Shown here: positions 44,389 to 57,622 of the stretch, one piece after another
Numbering within the stretch: the first letter of the stretch is position 1
Layout of the letters: every line of letters starts with the position of its first letter
Assembly (NCBI GenBank): GCA_029817715.1
Contig: JARUPY010000605.1
Coordinates: 248,001-312,000 of the forward strand
DNA: 64,000 bases
DNA from: Melastoma dodecandrum
Lineage: Eukaryota; Streptophyta; Magnoliopsida; Myrtales; Melastomataceae
Direction: 5' to 3'
Notes under the pieces: generated by a model
What the model was told of the DNA's origin: nothing
Database searches by the model: none
Seen by the model: only the letters and a program-made list of their open reading frames with translations
Position numbers and translations under genes: made by a program

Positions 44389-46359
44389 ATGGGGGGGAGG
44401 GGAGAGATTATATCAGTGGTTTGCCTGATGACTGATGAGCAGCTTCTTCATATAATGGTCTTCCTGCCAAAGGTTGATGCGGCGAGGACATCCTGTGTTT
44501 CCCCGAGATTCCATAACCTGTGGATATCGCTCCCCAATCTGTCATTCAGTCAATGCGAATTCCATCGTTGCAGTGAGTTGGGTCTTTATCAGATGGTATT
44601 CCGGCGAAGTTTCTTTTCTTTTGTCAAGAAAGTGTTGTCTCTTCACAATCGCCCGACCCTTGATAGGTTCAGTCTCAGTTTAGAGTTCTTCTTTGGGAAG
44701 GTAACACCGGCGTGTAATGGGGCTAAGAGGCTGCTGAGAATAATAGTAGAAATTATATGCATGTGGATATGTTTCGCTTTACGGAAAAAGGTTAGGATAC
44801 TGAAGTTGGATTTTGCGGGATGCATATTGATACGATAGATGAAGATGCAAAATCCGAGTACTAAGTTTTACCTGGCATCGTCCTTAGAAGTGGATACTTA
44901 GAGGAGCTGTATTTGGATAGATGTAGGATGAATCTGTCCACTGGTATCCAGTTGAAGTCGGTGCGGATACTGTCCCTAAGGAGAACAGGGTTGAAAAAAG
45001 AAATGGTGAACCAGATAATTATCCGGTTGCCCAATGCTGGAAGAGTTATTACTAGGCAAGTTTGACTCCTTAGATTGGCTGAAGATCTCAGTGCCGACGC
45101 GTTTGAAGAAACTGGATATTGAAGTCATTGGTATGGATACCCTAGACCTTGGTCACTCTAGCATAGAATTCTTAAAAATCTATGCCTTTATATTAAAGAA
45201 GGTAATTTGCCCTACAATAACCCATTTGGACATACACTTGAATGGGGAACTTGGAAGGTTTAGTGATCTGCCTTCCTTGATTGAGGCAAACATTTGCATC
45301 TCTACACTTTTCGGTTCACCTCAGCACGACATTGAGGAGGCCGAATTCAGATGGCTTCTGCAGAAATCAAGAAATGCAACAAGTTTAAAACTCTGTGGCT
45401 CCTGTGTAGGGGTATACGATTCGTCATCGTTTTCTTAATACGAGTTTCTATTCAAAATGTTGTCTCTCACGACGAACCTCTTGCTGACATGTCTGCCCTG
45501 CATTGATTATGTTTACAGTAGTATTGAGGAGGACTACCCTTTTTAATAACCTCCCAGTTGACAGCTTGAGACACAGTCCGAACGAATCATGGACTGTATT
45601 CCGTGTTCCGGTCTTGGTTGTTAGTTTGTGAATGATTGGCTTGCGGAGGATTCTACCAAGTTGTTTTCTTAACTGTGCGACTAAAATTGTATCAAAAGAA
45701 CTAAAATCTTTTGAATGAAAACACACTCTGCCGCCTGTTCTGGCTTTGCTCCTAAGCTTCTTCCAAGTTTAGGCAAGCTCATCTTTTCTGGGTAGCTTAA
45801 AATAAACTGCACCATATTTCTGCATAGATGCTGCCCAAACAGTCGATATGTAGATGCTAATCATAGTTCCTATTTCCCTTTCTTGTAGATATTTTCACTT
45901 TGGGAATTGACTGATCATCCGAGTCCAGTTTTCAGAATCCTAAGGAGCACCCCTTTCCTGGAGGGCCTTGTCATATGCTCTTTCCCATTTAGTGGAGCTC
46001 CTTATTTGGTAATATTTTCAGAACACAGTCAGTTCATCTGGTTTACATTCCTTGGCTTGAATCCGTCAGGTCTGATCTTTGCTTAAATTCTTTCAGTTAG
46101 GGGGAATGGGGGAAGTGGATCATTTTGACTCCAGGAACTACTGGTGCTCTTTTAGGGGCAACAAAATCAACTGCCTTGGGAGCAGCCTTAAGCATGTAAC
46201 CATACAAGGCGACCGGAATAGGTACCGAGAAGAATGCAGCTCGCTGAGGAATCCCGTGTCGCCGGTCTTGAAAACCGAGGTGCCGTGCCTGGTGCACAGC
46301 TTCCCCCGAGCATCCAAGAGGGAGGAGGTGCTGTTGCCTGATCCTTCGTTTTGGTAGAA
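44389..46359 (+). pseudogene. F-box / LRR / FBD-type protein, broken
   Basis: The F-box is split over two frames (YISGLPDD, then LLHIMVFLPKVDAARTSCVS with PRFHNLWISLPNLSF). LRR-like parts follow (GYLEELYLDRCRMN, VRILSLRRTGLKKEMV, MLEELLLGKFDSLDWLKIS, TRLKKLDIEVIG) with frame changes near 44840 and 45030. The FBD-like end (RSTPFLEGLVICSFPF at about 45940; SRNYWCSFRGNKINCLGSSL and KHVTIQGDRNRY at 46130-46210) ends at 46359. Plant F-box/FBD proteins are SCF ubiquitin-ligase adaptors; the target is unknown. At least three frame breaks are seen. Some gaps could be introns, but the split F-box argues for a pseudogene. Confidence 0.75.
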
Positions 46360-46719
46360 AAAGGGAGATAGTTTTTCTTTTTAAGAGAGAAGGAAAACGA
46401 GAATTGAAGTTGAAAAGGAATATGAAATCAAATCACAGCCCGCATAGAAGTTTAAGCCAGCAGGAGGACTACATTCTCAATGGTGACAAGTTTGTGGGTG
46501 GTGAGAGGGGGGTGGGGCAATAACAATGGAAAAAGTAAAAAAAGCCCATGAACAGTTTTATACGGAACCCTCGCCAAAGATCAGATTCCTTTCCCCCCCT
46601 CCCACAAATCCCGCGACAACAGTCTTCCCTCTCCCCCCGTCAAATTCCCCCATTTTTCCTTTTTTATTTCAAAATCCAGTCAAGCCGCCTGCTCGTCCTT
46701 AGGCGCCGCTGAGTTTGTT

Positions 46720-48824
46720 ATGGCGGGTTACAAGGCCGACGACGAGTACGATTACCTGTTCAAGCTTGTACTGATCGGCGACTCCGGCGTCGGCAAATCC
46801 AACCTCCTCTCCAAGTTCACCAGGAACGAGTTCAACCTCGAGTCTAAGTCCACCATCGGGGTCGAGTTCGCCACCAAGAGCTTGCGCGTCGAAGGCAAGG
46901 TCATCAAGGCCCAGATTTGGGACACCGCCGGCCAGGAGAGGTCCCCCTTCCCCTCCCCTTCCGTTGCTTTGCTGATGGTTTCCTCTCCGTTGTTGTTTGT
47001 TTGTTGCGATCTGGATCTGGAGTTTTCTGGTGGCTCTGCGAGGGTTGGCTGTTACTGTCCTCTTCTCTCTTTCTCGAGACTTCCTTTGAATTTTTTCTAT
47101 GGTTAGCGTGTGTTATTTTAGTTACCGGAACGGGAAATGGATTTCCGGCCAAATTATGAGTAAACGAGTCGCCTGAATGAGTCGGATTTCTTTTGCAAGG
47201 GAAGTAATTTGTTTCTACTTCATTGTCTTTCTGATTTGATTCTAGTGGCTATGAGTGACTGAAATACATCGGCCGATCTGGCTTCTAACTTCGATTATGG
47301 AAGGAAAGCAGAGCCTGTTCCCCGTTAATTCTGCTTTTATCTGGAGATCTAGTGAATAGCGACAGTTACCTGTCGACCGACTATACAAGTGTAAGATGTC
47401 TTAGATCATGTAGAAGAAGTCAGATTTCTTTTTTCCGAAGCTTGGCATCACGGGCTAGAACCGGTTGAAGGGATTGTTTATTTTACCTTATGTGTTATGT
47501 CTGAAGACTATGGAATGCCTTCGCACTTCTCTCGAGTGATTAAGTGATCAGTCTAGTTGCTCTAACCAGCAAGTCAACACCGGAGATATTAAAGTCGTCA
47601 GATATTCAAAATAATTGGAGGATAGTATTCGGGGTGCTTTTTTTGAAATCCTTTTAATAAGTCTCTGAATGTTCTTCCTCAAATCTTAACTGAGATGTTC
47701 TGGCATTTCTGGTATGTTTCTATTCTGTTAGCTCATTCTCTTGTTAGAGGTCTTTTCTTCTTTGAGAACTGTTGATTCTGATGGTCCCTTGTTTTGGGGT
47801 TGCCTGGAAAATTTATTCGGCATCTTAGTGTTTCCTCTCTGTTAGGGAGATAACAGTGCATGGGTTCTTGGCTTTGTTTACCGATGTGAACCTTGATGGA
47901 AAATGAGCTGCTTGAATACACGTTTGAGGTTTTGGTGATGTTGTGTAGCTGCAGTACTACTTTAGACGTCATTACTGTTCGGGAGTGAAGTCAGTTTTGA
48001 TTGGGGGAAAGTTCTTGGCTTGGATTGTGATTTCAATAACAAAGGCCATAGGCACATTTCTTTAGCCAAATCTTTTATGGTCCACCTGTGGAATAAAAAC
48101 TTGAGCAGATGTGTCCAAGTTGTGCTGGTTGGTAAATGGTAATTGCATGGTTGCTCAAAAAGGAGTTGATGATAAAATCTGCCGTCGACATTAGATATTA
48201 AGAAAACCCGCCCTCAAGACTCTGCTCGCACTGAATTAGGTTGCTCCATAATTTTCTTCCTTAAAACATCATTTCCCATGGGCCTAATCATTGAAAGAGC
48301 AACATTTGTTCCTCAGCAAATCCGTGTACAACTGGTTGTGCTGATGCTGGTTCCATTTCCTTTTGCTAATGGTCTTACTATGCCACAGATACCGTGCTAT
48401 CACCAGCGCATACTACAGGGGAGCTGTCGGCGCTCTGCTAGTGTATGACGTTACCCGGCACTCGACCTTCGAGAACGTGGGACGGTGGTTGAAGGAGCTG
48501 CGGGACCACACCGACCCGAACATCGTGGTCATGCTCATCGGCAACAAGTGCGACCTGCGGCACCTGGTGGCGGTCCGCACGGAGGACGGGAGGTCCTTCG
48601 CGGAGAACGAATCCCTCTACTTCATGGAGACATCCGCCTTGGACTCCACGAACGTGGAGGCGGCCTTCATGGAAGTCCTGACCCAGATCCATCGCATCGT
48701 GAGCAAGAAGTCGGTGGAAGCTGGGGACGAGGGGAGTGCGTCCGCAGTCCCATCCAAGGGGCAGACCATTGACATCAAGGAAGATGGGTCTGTCCTGAAG
48801 AGGATGGGTTGTTGTTCCAGCTAG
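46720..48824 (+). CDS. RABA1: Ras-related small GTPase, RABA1 (Rab11) group
   Basis: Two exons, 46720-46940 and 48389-48824, joined through AG|A (657 bp, 218 aa). G-box motifs: GDSGVGKS (P-loop), TIGVEF (switch I), WDTAGQER (switch II, at the splice site), GNKCDL (NKxD) and ETSAL (SAK/SAL). The C-terminus is GCCSS, a double-cysteine geranylgeranylation site. The one intron (1448 bp) is at the position typical for RABA genes. RABA1 proteins act at the trans-Golgi/recycling endosome in secretion to the plasma membrane, tip growth and salt tolerance. Start [15 protein letters not shown] is the family start. Intact; the exact RABA1 member is not assigned. Confidence 0.95.
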
Positions 48825-49220
48825 GTGGGGGGGATCTCTTTCTTGGTTTGAGCTTGTGGGTTTCGATTAGTTTCTGCTCCCTACTACGTATGTGTACATC
48901 TTGCTCCTTTATACCCTTCCCCCCCCTCCCCCCCCCCAAGGAAAAGAGTCCCCCACACTATTTGTTTGGCACATTGTTCTCAAAAACAGAACACAAAACT
49001 GATAGTAAGATTTGATACTCTCTGATTTGCTTTCGCTTTCTGCTTCTGTCTTGGTTTTCAATCCATACATCCACCAAACAACGACTATTTTCACCGTTTA
49101 GAGATATCTCGAAATCAACGGAGACCAAATTAAACGACGCCGTACGAGCTAAGTCCTCAAAACATTGTGACGTCACTATGTACCGTTGGGGCGGATCGGG
49201 CCCCGCCGCGCGATCCGGTC

Positions 49221-51030
49221 CTATACGGCGTTGCCGATGCAGGGGACAGTGCCGAGGCCGCAACGTCGGTCCGTCTCCTCTGGTTTGGCCTTCTTGGCTA
49301 GCCGGAACACCAGCGAGCATTCCGGCAGCTCGCCTAGGTCGCCGAACAAGGACTCCTCCTCCTCCCCCATGCTGAAGGCCGCCGCGGAGTAGTCGCTCCC
49401 AGCGTAGATGGGCCGGCGGGGGTACGAGATCGCTGAAGATGAAGCCGCCGCCTCAGCCAGCCAGTGGAAGTCCGGATCGTCTATCAGCGCGTCCTCGACG
49501 ATTTCCGTGACGATGAATCCGTTGGCGGAGGCGGTCTCTTCTTCAGGCTCGGACTTGGTAGAAACTGGGGGCTGTTGTTGTTGTTGGTGGTGGTGGTTTC
49601 TGGCGGCGGGGACGGGGTGGTTGTGGTCGGAGGAGTAGGTGACGAGGAGCATGGTGGGGTCCGATCGGCTCCGCTCCACTTGCTTCCTGGCGGGGCAGCC
49701 CTTGGAGCTACTGCATCGGTAGTATCCCCTGGGGACCCACACAAAAAAAAAACGTGTGTCGGACGCGCCTGCTGCCATGGAAGCATTTTTGCAATTGAAT
49801 TATTGTGTGCAAAAGAAACCGTGCGTGGCCTAATAATAATTCAAACTTTTAACTGGTTGTGAATGGGGGGGGGGGGGGGGGGGGGGGATGGACTTTAATT
49901 CCACAACCCGTTAAGTAAAAGATTCCTAGAACCAGGTCCAGAGTACTCAGCAAAAGGGTGAGGGAATCCCCTGAATTAGAAGTTCCATATTTGCCTATCT
50001 CATTCTTATCCTATTCCTATTTCTGGGGGGGACTTGGGGTTGTATGTAATAGTAATACATACCTCCTCTTTGTATTGCCATACTGTGCTAATCACATCTA
50101 CCCCACCCCCACCTAACCTAAACCCAATCCTCTCAATTCCACGGCCTGTAATGCGGAATCAAGGGCCCTTGTGGGCGTGCTAGTGCTCGGGGATGGACCA
50201 CGCCGGCCGAGAGTGATTGCGTGCGTGCCCTCCAACCCCCCCCACTGCCTCTACATGGCGCGTGGTGCCTTTGATGATGGGCCTAGAATCCTTACAACAA
50301 CAAAATCTTTCAACATCACAGTCACCCCTCCACAATTATCATAGAAACAGCCGCCTCTCCCCCCACCCTCTCTCTGCCTTGAACTAATCTAAACCATCCC
50401 CAGTTTGGCCGCCCTATCACCGAAGCTGACAAAGATCATGGATATTTTGTGTTTTTCTATATTTGCTTTTTTTTTGGGGTGAGTCTTTCTTGAAGTTGGG
50501 TGGATGAATTGAATGATGTATGAACTAAAGGCGTGTCGTGGGATGCTTTTTCTTTTTATTTATAAAAAAATTAATGGCGGGGTAATTGGCTGAATGAATG
50601 GATGGGAAGGTATTGGGAATGAGTACCTGGGGTAAGGTGATCCCTTGATGGGTTTCTGCCCATACTTCCTCCACGCCCATGAATCTGATGGGGGGAAGGA
50701 TGACCCTTCCCCTTTCATCTTGTTTGATCCGCCCTCCCCTTGATGATCACCGCCTCCTCCGGTGATCGGCACTGATATCACCCTCTTCTGCAACCCCTTC
50801 CTGACCAAATCAACTGTGAATATATATATATATACATGAAAGAACAGATCAAATACATGGGGAATTATGGAGCCTCAGTGTGCTGTGTCATCTTACCTTT
50901 TCTTAGGGGAAGGTGAGGAGGGAGCGGTCCTCGCCTCGTCCCCGGATGAAGGCGAATCGGGCGTGTTCTCCGGCACAGAGTCTGAGTTCTCCTCGTCTTG
51001 GTCGTGGAGAGCGTGCCTACTAGGTCCCAT
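49221..51030 (-). CDS. WRKY transcription factor, group IIe (WRKY65/69-like)
   Basis: Three exons in consistent phase: 51030-50897, 50800-50627 and 49728-49221 (816 bp, 271 aa). The WRKY domain at residues about 90-155 spans exons 2 and 3: [19 protein letters not shown] joined to [19 protein letters not shown], then the HNHP end; the zinc ligands fit C-X5-C-X23-H-X-H. The intron after PYPR is the position conserved in this group. A basic KKR stretch precedes the domain and an acidic Ser-rich C-terminus with a poly-Q run follows. WRKY proteins bind W-boxes (TTGACC/T) in the nucleus; members of this subgroup have been linked to senescence, carbon starvation and defence. The ATG at 51030 gives [10 protein letters not shown]. 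Intron 2 contains a long G tract at 49866-49889. Confidence 0.93.
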
Positions 51031-51362
51031 GTGGCTCTCTCTCACTCTCCCTTCTCGCGTCTGTGCTTGCTATATGAGCAACAACAAGAAGAACAACAAC
51101 TACCACTTTGTTGGGTTTATCTGACGATGGTGGTGGAGTTTGGTTTTTGTGGGGGAGTTCACTTTGTTGGGTTAGCCGGCAGGGGGTCAGAGGATTCGCC
51201 GGGAAAATTGGTGGGTGAAAGGCTGATTAGGACGAGCAAAGTTTAGGTTGCTGTTGGAGGGGGAGAAATAAGAGAGAGTATTAAGATAATGCGTGGATTT
51301 TTTATTTCTTTTTTTTTTTTTGTTTTGTTATAAGCAGGGGGGAGGTGACAGATTGGCAGGTA

Positions 51363-51393
<31 letters not shown>

Positions 51394-52202
51394 GGGGACG
51401 TGAGAGTCTGTACGCTATTTCCTAATTCGTAGTTTTTCCTTCTTCTTTTTGGTGTGTAATTTTATATTGATTTTTTTTTGGGGGGGGGGGGGTGGAGTGG
51501 GGTTAGGGGGGATGCCGATAGAAAATATTTTAGTAGTTGGGGGGTGAATCCATGGAGGTCAGTCCATCATAAGTTAACATACGCGTAAATAATAATAACC
51601 AACTAAATAATTGGGGGGGCGTGGGGGGATTGGAATATGATTGGGGTTGGAGTAATCCATGGAAGCGACCACGTGATAACCTCGGGAGCCTCGCCCCACC
51701 TTCCTATATATATTTTTATTCTTTTGTTAATGTGCCTCCCCCGGGGGTGGGGGGATTAGTCTTTCTTGCTCGAGTTTTGTCCCATGTATTAATTATTTAA
51801 ATTAAATAGGAGAGATGGGGACTGGGCTTCGGATAGACGTAGTTGGGCCTGATTCAATCGTTAACCATCATTCCATGGGCCCGAACTCTCCTCCTCCTCG
51901 TATGAATTAGTGCTAGTAATTGGGTGGGGGGGAGGGAAGCCTGACCTGAGGGTGAGGGAGATGGAGATGGGGGGCCAAGTTAATAAATTGAGTTGATGAA
52001 TGGAATCACACTCTGTTCAAACCACGTGAAACTTCGCTCTGATTGCTTGCCTTTTCCATAATCATTGGTTTTGTAGCTAAATAAATCATGAGAAGGTTAA
52101 TGATTGTCAAACAATCATTAACCTTTTATTTCCCCCTTTTTTTTTAAAAAAAAAAAGAAAAAAAGAAAAAGAAAGGAGGCAATCCCACTCCCATGACATG
52201 AC
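51031..52202. other. Intergenic, simple-sequence rich
   Basis: Promoter side of the WRKY gene. Contains T tracts (51366-51395 and around 51308), G tracts (about 51479-51492) and a G-rich region to 51960. A short inverted repeat (TTAATGATTGT with ACAATCATTAA, 52096-52120) lies near the right end. No gene seen. Confidence 0.5.
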
Positions 52203-52953
52203 ATGGCCACATACTTTAACATTAGGAAGAAACAGAGAGCCACTCCTAGTTCTTCTGACTCCTGGCCGACTGAAACTAAGAAAAACCCTCGGCAGCAGAT
52301 TCCACGTCTTCTATTCCTTCTGGTCCCAACTCCCCATCTTCACTACCAGGCCCCCTTCGGCGACCACCCCCCATGTTACGAATGTCGAACTTCTCCCCGA
52401 GACTTCCAGGTCTGCCCTCCACGTCCGGTCCATGAGCGAGATGGACCTCGCGACATCTCTTGCTTCTCACGTCTCGCCCGACTCTGTTCTCCCCGCAACT
52501 CCGAAGCGCGAGACTGTCGAATCCGGGAGAGGGGGGTCGAGTTTTGTTGAAGTTGGGAAGGAGATGGAGAGACCCGGAGGTGGGAAGAAGACGGAGGCAA
52601 GGAAAAAGAGGAGGGGAATCTCTAGGACGAGCAGCAGAAGCCTGTCGGAGCTAGAGTTCAAGTAGCTTAAAGGTTTCATGGACCTTGGGTTCGTGTTCTC
52701 GGAGCGGGACTGGGACTCGGCTGACCTGGTGTCCATAATCCCCGGGCTGCAGAGGCTTGGGATGGCAGGCGAGGCCAGGACAACGGCTTCGGCGACATCA
52801 GGGGAAGCATCGCGGCCATACCTGTCGATGGCTTGGGGGGACCCCCCGCCGGGAACAAGATGGAGGATACCGGAGATAGGGAACGATGATGAGAGATCGA
52901 TGAAGGATCAACTGAAGTTGTGGGCTCAGGCCGTGGCGTCCGCAGTTAGATAA
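52203..52953 (+). pseudogene. DUF1685-family protein, broken
   Basis: The right half clearly matches plant DUF1685 proteins of unknown function: SPDSVLPATPKRETVESG, SRSLSELEF, then LKGFMDLGFVFSE, LVSIIPGLQRLG, SRPYLSMAWGD and the closing MKDQLKLWAQAVASAVR. In-frame TAG at 52663 falls inside the most conserved motif (SELEFEELKGF reads SELEFK-stop-LKGF). The N-terminal part (ATG 52203, SSDSWPTETKKN) lies in a different frame from the rest, so there is also a frameshift near 52330. Alternative: an intron with unusual borders could skip the stop, but none is evident. Confidence 0.7.
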
Positions 52954-53524
52954 CGCTTCAATTCATTTGGTCCTTGGTCTGTGTTAACCTGTCCGAACGA
53001 AAAACCGTTTGATGAAAAATCATTAGGACATGATCACAGACAGCCCCCCCTGTTAACCCAAATCCAAGTGTGAGATTCTTCCCACAACTTGTGCTGAAAT
53101 ATCTCAGATGAGATGGAAGCGGAGAACAGACCACATCCAACCCAACAACTAACAAATGTGGGATTGAGATGGTTTTCTGACATTCCCCATCTTCATCTGC
53201 CTTTTGACGTTATGATATAACGAGCTTTTGCTTCCTTTCTTCTTTCTCCTGGGGAATGTACAGTAAAGGAAATATCCATGGACAACACTTGCAGAACCAA
53301 ATGAAGCCTTTATCCGCATTGACCCTGCACTGTTATCCCATCTAGGCGCAACCAACTACATGGGTTGTCAAAGTCTGAACCGTCGTGGGTTCGGGGATAT
53401 GTTTCGTAACTTCTGCTGTACGTACGAGCCTTGTTTGGAAAAGTATGCCTATCGGAAGTATTTGTCCCGGAAATGAACTGGAGAAGTTACATGGACTATT
53501 CATGCAAACTAACCCTGTCAGGAG
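52954..53524. other. Intergenic, no gene seen
   Basis: Spacer between the DUF1685 pseudogene and the end of the J-protein pseudogene. No conserved frame. Confidence 0.4.
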
Positions 53525-55391
53525 TTATTTCTCCGTGTTTGATACCGCCTCAGGTAGCTTAAAAGTGGGAGGCTTGTCGACTCCCTTCCTCGAGTATTCC
53601 CTCTACCTTCTGGCGGCTGCTGCGGCTCTCCTCGCCCTCTTGTTCGCTTCTTCATCTGCATTCACTAGCAGAACAAGCAATCGGCTTCATCAACACGGAA
53701 ACTTTCTTGGAACAAATGCAGTCAACAAACATTGGTCAAATGACAGACGGTGCGGATTCGCGTAAACCTAGCGCCGACTGTAAAATTATTTGTTGTACCC
53801 TGAAGATCTCATTGAGGAAAAGAAAAGGTATACCTGAGTTCCTCCGATCTTTTGATTGCCGCCAGAGGTTATTCCAGAATATGTTAGATTTATCATCAGT
53901 CCCCTTCTACTTCGTCATTCTAATCTTGGCCTCGCCCTGCAAGTTGTGAAGAATCCAGCAAAACAGATTGTAATTTGATTAAACACCATCCAATTCTTTT
54001 GCCAAGACCTTTGCCTGCCTCTTCTCCCATTGAGTACTCGCCTGCAAGAACATCATCGGATCATCATCTAATAACGTCCTGTAGGCGTGATCTGTGTGTG
54101 TACTGTTTAGGCTACTATCAAAAGTGCACAGAGCAAATACAAGGACTTTGATCCCACCATTTTGAAGACGTCTACCCCTCCAGATCCCATTCCGGAAAGC
54201 ATGAATGCTACCTGAAAAAGTTTGAAAGAACAATTCAGGGAGAATCTCGGTAATTAAATGCTAAACCCCATCAAAGTATATGTGACGATAAGATCACGTT
54301 AAGCCTTACATTTATTCTTGCCACTCATCGCATCTAGTCTTCAAGAAGAGATAGTTGAGCTGCAGATGTCCAATGGATACAATGCACTGGGCTGAACCAC
54401 GTTAAACGATTAGATCGAGACTCGAGCAGACAGGAAAGAATAGTGTACGCCAGTGCAAGACAATCCAGTACCAGCTGTCAATCGCCTGCTGCACCGAATC
54501 AGGTTCTCCACACTGACTGTATGCTCTTGCCCTCCCATAGTCATCCTCAATCGCAAAAACATCCAAAGCCACATTCGCACAATTCTTTCACCCTGGGGAA
54601 AAGCAGATACACTTCAAATTCACCAGAAAGCACAAATGATAAGTAATGCGTGGGAGGATGATTTGTCATCGATAGCAATCACAACATTAGGGTAAAATTC
54701 TACCTATGCAGCTAAATTTGTCAACAAACACATGATCCTTGGGGCAGGAATCGTCCAGAAACGGGTTGACGGCTGTCATCGCATAACCATGTATCTCGTC
54801 ATAAATGATTCGTTGCAACGGGTCACTGAGGACCTGCACTGCAATCGAATCATCAAAGAAGTAGATACAACACAAGGAGACTGGCACGGCATGCATTTCG
54901 ATGATTGTTGTTGATCTGAAAAGAAACCTTGAGAGGGGAACCCACCGCATAGACCTCGTTGATGAACATGCAGAAATTCGTGGTCTCTGGATCATTCCCA
55001 CTCAAATCCGAATGACAAGCCTTCATGCAATTGTAGTAAGCTTTCTTTATCTGCGCCGGCGTGGCATCCGGAAGCTTTTTTTGAAAAAATCCATCCAATC
55101 AAACAGTAAGAAAAACATCATCATCATCGTCCAACAATACCCACTTCATATCTTAACACAACAACACTACAACCAGGCCAAGAACAGCGTAGTAGTCATC
55201 CGCAACGGTGTCCGTCGAAGACGGCGACACCCCCGCAGCCGCCTTGACACTAGGGAAGCCTCTTCTCCGGAGGCGTCCGCTTGTCCTGGAGGACAACGCC
55301 CTGCATGTACTGGATGAATACGGATGAGTCACGCCGGAAAAATCCTGGAATCGGAGGGCATCTGTACATACCGGGACAACAATTGAGCCAT
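53525..55391 (-). pseudogene. Chloroplast J-domain/ferredoxin-like protein (DJC76/77 type), decayed
   Basis: Exon-like blocks in order on the minus strand: ATG at 55391 (MAQLLS, then a frameshift into PVCTDALRFQDFSG), DDYYAVLGL, J-domain PDATPAQIKKAYYNCMKA with CHSDLSGNDPETTNFCMFIN (55075-54955), VLSDPLQRIIYDEIHGYAM and FVDKFSCIG (54830-54720), CANVALDVFAIEDDYGRARA (54590), PVHCIHWTSAAQLSLLED, VAFMLSGMGSGGVDVF (54200), WEKRQAKVLAK, NIFWNNLWRQSKDRRNSG and the C-terminus REYSRKGVDKPPTFKLPE. Lesions: J-domain HPD reads HSD, one 4Fe-4S cysteine (SCPVDC reads SPVHC) is lost, stops fall after LLED, MR, MTK and AARR, and there is an N-terminal frameshift. In Arabidopsis, DJC75/76 support NDH-dependent electron flow; this copy cannot be functional. 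Confidence 0.85.
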
Positions 55392-55943
55392 CCCCGGAAA
55401 AAAAATTATCCAAACGAGTGTGAAAAAATCAAACTGAACGTTAACAAAAATATCGGAAGCGGCAGTGGGCACGACATTTGCGTGAGGGAAAGGGAGGGGG
55501 GAGAAAACATCTTGGCGTAGAAGGAAAGGAGTGATGCTGACATGGCGGCATTACATCCTTGCGGGGCCGTGTAAGAATCTGCCCGTTAATTCCCCCCCGC
55601 CGCAGTCGGGGAGAAGAATCTCGGGGTCCGAGCGGAGGGTGGCACGTGATTGTCACGTGCCGGATTGGATTTAAAATTACTTTTTAAGATTTCCTTACAA
55701 ATATTGAATCATAACGCAGAGAAGCCGAGAAATAAGGCTAGAAAAACATGATTAATCCAACCAACTCATAAGTCAATGCAGAGAACACAGCTCACGAGAA
55801 AACCATATGACCCTGTTTGATTGACGCTAGTTTCATAACAAAGGTGCCCGGCGTTTGTCATAACACTTGTGGAGAAAAGAAAAAGAAAAGGACAACACTA
55901 GAGGTTTCCAAAACTTGGCCAACAGGTGGGTTGGGGGGGAATT
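55392..55943. other. Intergenic, no gene seen
   Basis: Contains the upstream side of the J-protein pseudogene with two CACGTG-type elements near 55643 and 55657 (GCACGTGATTGTCACGTGCC, itself an inverted repeat). The right end is the 3' flank of RPL11. Confidence 0.45.
55642..55661. promoter_or_regulatory. Double G-box palindrome
   Basis: GCACGTGATTGTCACGTGCC: two CACGTG cores in an inverted arrangement. CACGTG is the core bound by plant bZIP and bHLH factors. It lies about 250 bp upstream of the J-protein pseudogene and may be a relic of its light- or ABA-responsive promoter (inference). Confidence 0.5.
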
Positions 55944-57431
<1,488 letters not shown>

Positions 57432-57504
57432 TTGCGATCAGGTTCGATGCCGGCGAAGGGGAAGGCTGTCGGGGCGGGGGCGGCGGCGTACGCGGACTTT
57501 CGAC

Positions 57505-57622
57505 ACTAAAGAAAACCCTAATGCCTATAAAGGCGCAAGGAATTTAGGGTTTTGAGGGCATGCCATTTTGGGCTTTATTGGACGGGCTTTTAGGCCCATT
57601 AGTGCCCAATTGTGCCCAATAC
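57505..57622 (-). promoter_or_regulatory. RPL11 promoter: telo-boxes and site II elements
   Basis: Two telo-boxes, AAAACCCTAA on the plus strand (57512-57521) and its inverse TTAGGGTTTT (57544-57553), lie with TGGGCCTA (minus strand, 57592-57599) and two TTGGGCAC site II-like motifs (57603-57620). This telo-box plus site II (TGGGCC/T) pairing is the known signature of plant ribosomal-protein promoters, bound by TCP factors and PURalpha. It lies 75-190 bp upstream of the ATG. Confidence 0.75.

Noticed and set aside
49464..49862. Valine/glycine-rich plus-strand frame
   Set aside because: Antisense of the WRKY poly-Gln and His-rich region.
53385..53765. 126-codon plus-strand frame with a hydrophobic segment
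   Set aside because: The opposite strand encodes the C-terminal part of the DJC76/77-type pseudogene; the hydrophobic run is the antisense of its Ala/Arg helix.
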